Part shown: one piece after another, positions 54,913 to 64,000 of the stretch
How positions within the stretch are numbered: the stretch's first letter is position 1
How the letters are laid out: each line of letters starts with the position of its first letter
Assembly (NCBI RefSeq): GCF_009649845.1
Contig: NZ_WJIE01000013.1
Location: forward strand, 159,836-223,835
Source of the DNA: Polyangium spumosum
GTDB lineage: Bacteria; Myxococcota_A; Polyangia; Polyangiales; Polyangiaceae
Length of the DNA: 64,000 nucleotides
Direction of reading: 5' to 3'
Position numbers and translations under genes: made by a program
The notes under the pieces: model-generated
The model's database searches: none
Seen by the model: the letters and a program-made list of their open reading frames with translations, nothing else
Told to the model about the DNA's origin: nothing

Positions 54913-56244
54913 TTAGCGTATCCGCACGACGGTGCCCACGTCGTGCGTGCTCGGCAAGGCGGCGGTCCATCCCGCGGGCACGCGCGGCGTGGTCCAGAAG
55001 AAGAGGCGCTGCGCGTCGAGCGGCGCGAGGTTGACGCAGCCGTGGCTACGCACGTGCCCGAACGAGCGATGCCAGAACGCGCCGTGCAGGCCCACGCCCT
55101 TCGAGAAGAACTGCACCCACGGCACGTCCTCCATCCGGTAGTACCGCCTCGCGCCCTCGTCCTCGAGGTTGTCCATGTTCGAGGTGAAGAGCTTCGCCCA
55201 GATCCGACTCGTCCCGCGTGGCGTCGCCGTCGACGACCCTTCCCGGCCCTTGCCCGTCGAGACGAGCGTCGCGAACACGGGCCGCTTGCCCTCGTACGCG
55301 ACGAGCGTCTGGCTCGCGAGCTCCACGTCGATCCACCTCTCGCCCGCCTCGACGTCGACCTCGGGCGGCGGCGGCGCGATCGTCGGGTGGCGCAGGTCGG
55401 CGGAGCGGACCCACCTGTCCTCGCCGATGCGCGAGAAGCGCGCGCCGCCCGCGTTTTTCTCCTCGACGAAGGGCACGCGTTCGAAGCGCGCGTGGCTCGA
55501 CGTCACCTTGCCGAGCGCGCTCGGCGACGAGAAGACCTTCGCCTTGTCGACGATGATCCACGCGAAGGGGAGCACGTCGCCCGGCGCGTCCTTGATCTCC
55601 TCGCCGCGGAACGCGAGCGGCCGCGCGGGGCCGAGGTCGCGCATCGGTATCCAGAGGTCGTTGTGGCTGCGGCCGTAACGCGCGCCCTCGACCACGCGCT
55701 CCTCCACGATCGCCACGGCGAAGCCAGGCTCGAGCTGCATGTCGGGCGCGCCGACGTCGACCGCGTGGAGCTTCTTGTACGCGAACGAGCCGTCAGGGCC
55801 GACGAAGTAGTACCGGAAGGGCAAACCATCCGGGGTCTCGCGGATCGCGCGGTAAGCGACGTCGACGAAGGGCGTCTCGGCGAGCTCGACGGCGTCCTCG
55901 CAGACCCACGCGATCGGCCCGACCGAGAGGAACCGACCCTTGCAGCCAGGCCCGCGGCGCGCGGCGAAGATCGGCAGGTGTACGTCGAGCGCGGCCGATC
56001 CACGTCGCGGCGCGCCTTCCCACGGGGCGGCGAGGATCGGCTGATCGGCCTTCCGGATGCGCGCGCTGACGATGCCCTCGGGCAGAGGTTCGGTCTCGGC
56101 CGCGACCCAGGGAGGCCCGTTCGAAGCGCGGGCGTGGGAGGTGACGAGCAGCGCGGCGAGCGTGAAGGAGAGCAGGGGCGGGGCGTGACGGGTGGCGGCT
56201 CGCAGGGTTTGTCCACGCGAGCCAGCCACCTTCACGACCCACAT
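54913..56244 (-). CDS. L,D-transpeptidase (YkuD) with N-terminal accessory region
   Basis: A 443-residue exported protein. A signal-like hydrophobic segment (about 22-38) is followed by a long beta-rich region (about 50-300) that may contain SH3-like folds (RFLSVGPIAWVCEDAVELAET, GKVTSSHARFERVPFVEE), then a YkuD domain (about 305-443). The catalytic motif is HGAFWHRSFGHVRSHGCVNL: H387, H401 and C403. It cross-links peptidoglycan (3-3 links) or attaches outer-membrane proteins to it; carbapenem-sensitive class. The protein is about twice the length of a minimal YkuD enzyme. It lies 9 bp downstream of the FHA/polyproline gene, so likely co-transcribed. Confidence 0.9.
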   Translation of the reverse strand: MWVVKVAGSRGQTLRAATRHAPPLLSFTLAALLVTSHARASNGPPWVAAETEPLPEGIVSARIRKADQPILAAPWEGAPRRGSAALDVHLPIFAARRGPGCKGRFLSVGPIAWVCEDAVELAETPFVDVAYRAIRETPDGLPFRYYFVGPDGSFAYKKLHAVDVGAPDMQLEPGFAVAIVEERVVEGARYGRSHNDLWIPMRDLGPARPLAFRGEEIKDAPGDVLPFAWIIVDKAKVFSSPSALGKVTSSHARFERVPFVEEKNAGGARFSRIGEDRWVRSADLRHPTIAPPPPEVDVEAGERWIDVELASQTLVAYEGKRPVFATLVSTGKGREGSSTATPRGTSRIWAKLFTSNMDNLEDEGARRYYRMEDVPWVQFFSKGVGLHGAFWHRSFGHVRSHGCVNLAPLDAQRLFFWTTPRVPAGWTAALPSTHDVGTVVRIR

Positions 56245-56252
56245 CCCGCGCG

Positions 56253-57914
56253 TCAGCGGTAGGAGAACCGGACCTCGTGGTCGCAGATCCGGAACGAGTC
56301 GCCCTCGCCGATCGCCTTGCGCGTGATGCGCTGGCCGTTGAACTCGACGCCGTTCGTCGAGCCCATGTCGACCATGTAGTACTGGCCGTTCAGGTACTCG
56401 ACCATCGCGTGCTGGCGCGAGACGTTCGGGTCCTTGATCGTGAGGTCGCTCGACTGCTTGCCGCGGCCGATGATGAAGCGGTCCTTGTTCACGACGCTCC
56501 GCTCGCCGGCGTAGTAGGCGAAGAGCGGGATCGCGCCGGGGATGCCACCCGCCGCGGAGGGCGCAGGCGCAGGCGGAGCCGGCGGCGGGCCGGGCGGCGC
56601 CATGTTGTACTGCGGCGCCGGCGGAGGCGGCGGCGCCCCGAAGCCGATCGCCGACGGAGGAGCCGGCGGCGGGGGCGGGGGCGCGCCCATCCCGCCCATC
56701 ATGGGACCAGGCGGCGGGGGCGGGGGCGCGCCCATCCCGCCCATCATGGGACCGGGCGGCGGGGGCGGCGGCGCGCCCATCCCGCCCATCATGGGACCGG
56801 GAGGCGGCGGCGGCGGCGCGGCCGCGCTCATCGACGGCGGGGCGGGCGGCGGCGGCGGGCCGCCAGCGGCCATCGGGGGCGCCGGCGTGGCCGGAGGCGG
56901 CACCGAGCGGGCGGGCGCACCCGGGCCCATCGTCTGCCGGTTCGGCGGCGGGGGCGGGGGCGGACCCCCGGGACGCGCGACGCCCGTGGGCGGCGGCGGC
57001 GGCACGTTCGGGCGCGACATGCCGGGCGCGGGCGGCGCGGGCACGCTCGGCGGACGGTTCCCCGGCTTCGGGGGCGGCGGCGGGCCGCCGGCCATGGAGG
57101 CCGTCGGGGGACGGCTCGGCCCCGGCGGGGGCGGCGGCGGGGTCGCCGTGGGGCCTCCGGGCGGCGGCGGGGGCGCGCCGAGGCCCGGGCCGGGGCCGCC
57201 TGCCATCATGGGCGGGGGCCCGGGCGGCGCGCCGGGACCTGCGGTCCCCGTGAGGCTCGGAGGCGCGCCGTACGGCGCAGGCGGAGGTGGCGCTCCGTAC
57301 GGCGAAGGCGGCGGCGGGGGCGCGCCGAGGCCCGGGCCGGGGCCGCCTGCCATCATGGGCGGGGGCGGCGCGCCGGGGCCTGCCATCATGGGCGGGGGCG
57401 GCGGGGGCGCGCCGAGGCCCGGGCCGGGGCCGCCTGCCATCATGGGCGGGGGTCCGGGCGGCGCGCCGGGGCCCATCATGGGCGGGGGCGCGGGCGGCGC
57501 GGGCGGCGCGCCGAGCATGGGCGGCGGCGTGGCCGTCTGCGACGGGGCGCCGACCATGGGGGGCGGCGCGGGTGGCATCCCGGCGCCCATGGGGTTCGGG
57601 TTGTACGCCGCGGGCATGGGGGCGGCGGCGGCGGCGGGAGGGGCCGGCGGGTAACCCGGCGGCGGCGAGGGTGGCGGCGCGGGGATCCCCGGCGTCGACA
57701 TCGGGTTCCCGCTCCCGGGGGCGGACTCGCTGCGGACCGCGCCGGGGAACGGTGTACGCGGGCTGTAGCTACGCTGCCGCGCGTACTGCTTCATCGACTC
57801 GTTGATGAGGTAGTCGATCGAGCACTCCAGCTCGCGCGCCATCTGCTCGAACGTCTCCCAGAGGACGTCGCGGCACTGGAATGTCCTTGCGCTCTTCTTG
57901 TTCGGGTCCGACAT
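56253..57914 (-). CDS. FHA protein with ribbon-helix-helix-like N-terminus and long polyproline linker
   Basis: A 553-residue protein. Start at 57914 gives MSDPNKKSARTFQCRDVLWETFEQMARELECSIDYLINESMKQYAR, a small helical domain that resembles Arc/MetJ-type ribbon-helix-helix DNA-binding proteins (about 10-50). Residues about 70-440 are Pro/Gly/Ala/Met repeats, for example four GAPPPPPPGPMMGGM copies and PPMMAGGPGPGLGAPPPP copies. The C-terminal FHA domain (about 455-553) reads DRFIIGRGKQSSDLTIKDPNVSRQHAMVEYLNGQYYMVDMGSTNGVEFNGQRI (R, S and N pocket residues present). It should bind phosphothreonine. Such proteins are typical of myxobacteria; the target is unknown. Next gene is L,D-transpeptidase. 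Confidence 0.82.
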   Translation of the reverse strand: MSDPNKKSARTFQCRDVLWETFEQMARELECSIDYLINESMKQYARQRSYSPRTPFPGAVRSESAPGSGNPMSTPGIPAPPPSPPPGYPPAPPAAAAAPMPAAYNPNPMGAGMPPAPPPMVGAPSQTATPPPMLGAPPAPPAPPPMMGPGAPPGPPPMMAGGPGPGLGAPPPPPPMMAGPGAPPPPMMAGGPGPGLGAPPPPPSPYGAPPPPAPYGAPPSLTGTAGPGAPPGPPPMMAGGPGPGLGAPPPPPGGPTATPPPPPPGPSRPPTASMAGGPPPPPKPGNRPPSVPAPPAPGMSRPNVPPPPPTGVARPGGPPPPPPPNRQTMGPGAPARSVPPPATPAPPMAAGGPPPPPAPPSMSAAAPPPPPPGPMMGGMGAPPPPPPGPMMGGMGAPPPPPPGPMMGGMGAPPPPPPAPPSAIGFGAPPPPPAPQYNMAPPGPPPAPPAPAPSAAGGIPGAIPLFAYYAGERSVVNKDRFIIGRGKQSSDLTIKDPNVSRQHAMVEYLNGQYYMVDMGSTNGVEFNGQRITRKAIGEGDSFRICDHEVRFSYR

Positions 57915-58039
57915 TGTTCCCTGATCGTCGTCGATGGTTCCGGGGCCGTGCTGAGGATCCGGAAGGCCGATCCTCCGAGAATTCGAGAATTCGAGCGACA
58001 CGCTCTACGAAGGTGATGCGTGGAGGCGTGCTCTCCCGC

Positions 58040-59689
58040 TCATTTCTTCTGCTCCTTCGAGGCTTCGGGTTTGCGCTCCTTCATCGCCGGCACGACGCAG
58101 TGGCGCACGAACTCGCCGATCGTCTTGATCTCCCTCTGCTCGCGCTCCTGGCTGCCCTCTTTGGGGACATCGCAGACCCATTTGCAGTCGGGGTCGGCGT
58201 CGCATTTCGGGGCTCTGGCCCCATCGGACTCGAGCGAGGCCAGGGCGGAGACGTCCGCCGAGGTGCCGTAGCTGAAATAATACGCGATCGCGCTCGTCCG
58301 TGCCGCGGCTGATCCAGCGCCGAGGTATTTCTGCAGCGCGTCGACGGGCTTGCCGTCCTTCAACTCTCCCAGATAAGCGCCATACGTGAGCGCCTCGCCG
58401 AGGGCGAAGTTTTTGTCGTCCGGCAGCTTCCCGAGGAACTCGCCGATGTCCTTGACCTTCGACATCTTGAGCACCGTCGTCGCGGCGGCGCGGCGCACCT
58501 TCCACTTGTCGGTCTTGAACAGGGCGTAGAGCTTGTCGACGACGGCCTCGCGGGGCAACTCGCCGATGCGGCGGAAGGCTTGATCCAGCACCACGTCGGG
58601 CGCGTCGCTGCTCGCGATCTCGAGGATCCGCTTGACGTCGTCGGCGCTCTCCTTCTTGAGGTGCCCTTCGAGCGCGGCGAGCGCCGTCTGCCTTCGCTTC
58701 TCGCTCTGCTCCTTGCGCGTGGCGAAGCCGAGCAGGTGCTCGACGACCGGCCTCTGACCGACCCTGCGCATCGAGGCGAAGACCTTCGTGAGCTCGTCGT
58801 CCTGCAGCAGCTCGAGCTGCTTCTTGAACTGCTCCTCGGTCGGCGTGAGCTTCTGCGCCGCGTTCGAGTCCTTGAGCTCCTGCGTGCGCACCTTCGCCCA
58901 GTCGTCCGAGAGGATCCACTTCGCGACCTCGACGAGCGCGCCCGAGGCGGCCTCCTTCGTCTTCGCGTCGCCGAGCTCCGCCACGAGCGAGGCCATCGCG
59001 TCGAGCTTGCGGGTCTCCTTCGTCATGAGCTTCGGCAGGCCGACGACGCCCTCCGCCCCGATCACCCGCAGGAGCTGCTCCATCCCGTAGGCCTGACCGC
59101 GCGCCTCGAGGCGGCGTTCGAAGTCCGCCATCGCCCACTCGACGAGCGCGCCGCGTAGCGTTTGCTCGAGGCCTTTGTCCGTGATGAGCGGCGGCTTGTC
59201 CGCGACGAGCATCGCGTAGGCCGCGTCCTTGTAGGGGAACGATCCGTCCGCGGGCGCGGCCTGGCCGGGCTGGGCGACGGGCGGCGGGCGCTTCAGCTCG
59301 ACGATGATCGAGGAGACGAGCTGCGACACGATCGGCTGCTGCACCTCGGCGCGCAGGCCCGAGAGCACGTCGACGAGGCTGCCCTTGCAGGCCTCGTTCT
59401 CCGGCGGATCCTCGCCGTCGATCTGCGTGAAGGCGAGCCTCCTGCCGGATCGTGGCTTCATGCGGATCAGCGCGAGCGCGCTCTCCACGCGGAGCGAGGT
59501 GTCGTACTTGTCGTACAGCAGCACGGCGCAGAGCTTTTTCGGCCCGTGGGCCGTGTTCTCCCAGTGGTGGATGTCGTTCTCGTCGACACGGCACCCGCTC
59601 GCCGAGAGCCCGATACCCAAGGCCACGAGGCAACTCGCGAGAACGCTCGCGGTCTTGGGGCGCGGCCCTGCTCCATCAACCATTCGCAT
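58040..59689 (-). CDS. Lipoprotein with HEAT-like helical repeats
   Basis: A 549-residue protein. A signal peptide (hydrophobic about 15-30) ends in LSASGC (Cys33), a lipobox. The body is helical: SLRVESALALIRMKPRSGRRLAF, ALVEWAMADFERRLEARG, RQTALAALEGHLKKESADDVKRILEIASSDAPDVVLDQAFRRIGELP, VRRAAATTVLKMSKVKDIGEFLGKLPDD. These look like HEAT/armadillo-like repeats that serve as protein-binding scaffolds. A Cys-containing C-terminal tail (CDADPDCKWVCDVP) may form disulfides. AAGGA ribosome binding site precedes the ATG. It diverges from ftsK, with 218 bp between. Confidence 0.75.
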   Translation of the reverse strand: MRMVDGAGPRPKTASVLASCLVALGIGLSASGCRVDENDIHHWENTAHGPKKLCAVLLYDKYDTSLRVESALALIRMKPRSGRRLAFTQIDGEDPPENEACKGSLVDVLSGLRAEVQQPIVSQLVSSIIVELKRPPPVAQPGQAAPADGSFPYKDAAYAMLVADKPPLITDKGLEQTLRGALVEWAMADFERRLEARGQAYGMEQLLRVIGAEGVVGLPKLMTKETRKLDAMASLVAELGDAKTKEAASGALVEVAKWILSDDWAKVRTQELKDSNAAQKLTPTEEQFKKQLELLQDDELTKVFASMRRVGQRPVVEHLLGFATRKEQSEKRRQTALAALEGHLKKESADDVKRILEIASSDAPDVVLDQAFRRIGELPREAVVDKLYALFKTDKWKVRRAAATTVLKMSKVKDIGEFLGKLPDDKNFALGEALTYGAYLGELKDGKPVDALQKYLGAGSAAARTSAIAYYFSYGTSADVSALASLESDGARAPKCDADPDCKWVCDVPKEGSQEREQREIKTIGEFVRHCVVPAMKERKPEASKEQKK

Positions 59690-59749
59690 GCTGTCCTTGG
59701 GAATGGCGGCGATGGTACCGCTCGGGGCGTCCTCGGCTCAAAGAATTTC

Positions 59750-59772
59750 GGGTCCTTAACAAACGCGGACCC
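59750..59772. repeat. 6-bp inverted repeat between the HEAT lipoprotein gene and ftsK
   Basis: GGGTCC (59750-59755) and GGACCC (59767-59772) flank 11 nt. Direct repeats of GGTAGG lie at 59889-59903 just before ftsK. The rest of the 59690-59907 gap shows no element I can name. Confidence 0.35.
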
Positions 59773-59907
59773 TCGCCACGCCGCGCCGAATAGAGGGATC
59801 CTTTGTACCCCCGACCACGAAGCCGCCGCGTCTCGCCGGCTTCGCCACCAGGGACTTGCATAGAAGGAAGAGTGGGAATATGTAGGCAAGGTAGGTTCAG
59901 GTAGGCC

Positions 59908-63135
<3,228 letters not shown>

Positions 63136-63180
63136 TCGCTATTTGTTTTCCGTCCGCGCGTGCTAGAGAAACCGCTCGAG

Positions 63181-63510
63181 ATGGCGTGCGAAGAAGAGCG
63201 CACACGGCTCATCGGCCAGATCGCGAGCCTGCTGCGGGAGAACGCGATGCCGCCTGCGGCGCGCGAGGCAGGCCTCACGCTGATCGGCTGGCTCGCGCGG
63301 CGCATGCCCGGCGAAGGCGTCTCGCTCGCGGGCAAAGAGGAGATGCTCCGCCGCTGCATCGAGCACGGCTACTCCTCCCCGCACGGCACGAACGGCACGA
63401 ACGGCGCGCACGCCCCCTCGGACCTGAACGGCGCGAGCGGCGCGAAGGGCCGAGGCGACAACGAGAAGCTCCGCGGTTCGTCGCGGAGCAACGGTCGTCG
63501 CGCGCGCTGA
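63181..63510 (+). CDS. Small hypothetical protein with Gly/Asn-rich tail
   Basis: A 109-residue protein. The start ATG at 63181 is preferred over the GTG at 63160 because TAGAGA lies 11 nt before it and the GTG would overlap that box. The first 65 residues are predicted helical (EEERTRLIGQIASLLRENAMPPAAREAGLTLIGWLARRM), the rest is a low-complexity GTNGTNGAHAP / NGASGAKGRGDN tail. No signal peptide or motif. Lies 45 bp after ftsK. Function unknown. Confidence 0.55.
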   Translation: MACEEERTRLIGQIASLLRENAMPPAAREAGLTLIGWLARRMPGEGVSLAGKEEMLRRCIEHGYSSPHGTNGTNGAHAPSDLNGASGAKGRGDNEKLRGSSRSNGRRAR

Positions 63511-63701
63511 GGCCGAGCTCTCGCTCGGCGGAGACGGCAGCGTGATCGCGGGAGTATACGGCCCGAGGCCGCGCGTCGTCGCCCTCATCGGACGACCAAC
63601 GTCGAGCGGTTTGCCTTTCGGAGCCGCCGCCGACCCGGCGAACACCCTCGGGGCACTTCCCGCACCGACCCGAAACGGCCTGTGGTAGGGGTGGTCTGGT
63701 C

Positions 63702-64000
63702 ATGGCCGAGCTTTCGGTGACGCTTCCCGAACCGCGCCCCGACGACGCGGAGGATGTCGTCTGGGGGTTGTCGACCGCAAAAACGTTGTGGGCGCGTGGC
63801 GAGCGGAGAGACGCCGTCGTGTGGCTCCGGCGCGCAGCCGAGGCGGCCGAGTCCTCGGGCAACGTGTTCCGCGCCTCGGAGCTCGGCATGTATGCCCAGG
63901 AGCTCGATGACGCCCTCGCCGCCGCGCCCGCGCCCGCCGCGCCCGCGCCCGCCGCGCCCGCGCCCGCCGCGCCCGCGCCGCCCGTGCCCGCCGGGCTCGA
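63702..64000 (+). CDS. N-terminal part of a large protein, partial
   Basis: A frame open from ATG 63702 to the window end. It encodes MAELSVTLPEPRPDDAEDVV, then WGLSTAKTLWARGERRDAV, then WLRRAAEAAESSGNVFRASE, followed by LGMYAQELDDALAAAP and an Ala/Pro-rich linker (APAPAAP repeats). The N-terminal helical block resembles the tetratricopeptide-type lead-in found in several Polyangiales proteins, for example ones with cyclic-nucleotide-binding or FHA domains, but the domain that follows is outside the window. TAGGGG lies about 10 nt before the ATG. The gap before it (63511-63701) shows no element I can name. Confidence 0.65.
   Translation, partial: MAELSVTLPEPRPDDAEDVVWGLSTAKTLWARGERRDAVVWLRRAAEAAESSGNVFRASELGMYAQELDDALAAAPAPAAPAPAAPAPAAPAPPVPAGL

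Noticed and set aside
56542..57654. Plus-strand ORF of Gly/Ala/Pro repeats opposite the FHA gene
   Set aside because: It is the antisense of the polyproline linker; composition is explained by the opposite strand and no ribosome binding site is present.

Overview
The window is GC-rich (roughly two-thirds G+C by eye) and looks like a chromosomal segment of a myxobacterium, most likely Polyangiales (Sorangium/Polyangium-like). Evidence: many lipoproteins with Gly/Cys-rich linkers, a Pkn-type Ser/Thr kinase, FHA proteins, a DUF2169 protein, a VgrG/PAAR module, a split ATP synthase operon, GTG/TTG starts, and tightly packed genes on both strands with 4-bp overlaps. No phage, insertion sequence, CRISPR array or rRNA was seen. 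The only RNA gene seen is tRNA-Ala(CGC).

Layout. 0-6 kb: tail of a probable HTTM-type membrane protein, tRNA-Ala, a DUF4360 secreted protein, a histidine phosphatase, a Cys-rich lipoprotein, a GNAT acetyltransferase and a hydrolase-acyltransferase operon. 6-15.8 kb: ABC-2-type permease, oligoribonuclease, CDF metal transporter, CAP-domain protein, TPR lipoprotein and an MCE (MlaD-like) protein with a C-terminal barrel-like region. 16-26.7 kb: a caspase-fold protein lacking its catalytic residues behind a palindromic promoter, a UshA-like/multihaem cytochrome, methyltransferase, exonuclease, DsbA-type lipoprotein, response regulator and metallophosphoesterase. 26.9-34.5 kb: an S55 protease/propeller operon, two tandem-repeat loci nearby or within reach, a short Uma2-like gene and a nucleotidyltransferase plus partner pair that resembles a toxin-antitoxin locus.

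34.5-42.4 kb is the most distinctive region: a Pkn-type kinase and a DUF2169 protein run towards an opposing operon of candidate effector, VgrG, PAAR protein and an FHA-DUF4123 fusion. I read it as a type VI secretion spike-and-cargo module. The first gene of the operon has a Cys/His arrangement like CNF1-type deamidases. 42.5-49.3 kb holds lipoproteins, a zinc-ribbon miniprotein, a 43-bp tandem repeat, a Tat-exported DUF362 protein and a ComEA-like protein. 49.4-53.1 kb is a housekeeping operon: RNase PH, XTP/dITP pyrophosphatase, two AtpI-like proteins, and F0 subunits a and c, with no F1 genes following. 53.2-64 kb carries UbiB-type kinase, L,D-transpeptidase, a polyproline FHA protein, a HEAT-like lipoprotein, FtsK, and the start of a further Ala/Pro-rich protein.

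A window-wide signal is a TANNNT box 6-9 nt in front of the start codon of at least 13 genes that lack a good Shine-Dalgarno. I interpret this as -10 elements of leaderless or near-leaderless transcripts; it also helped to choose several start codons.
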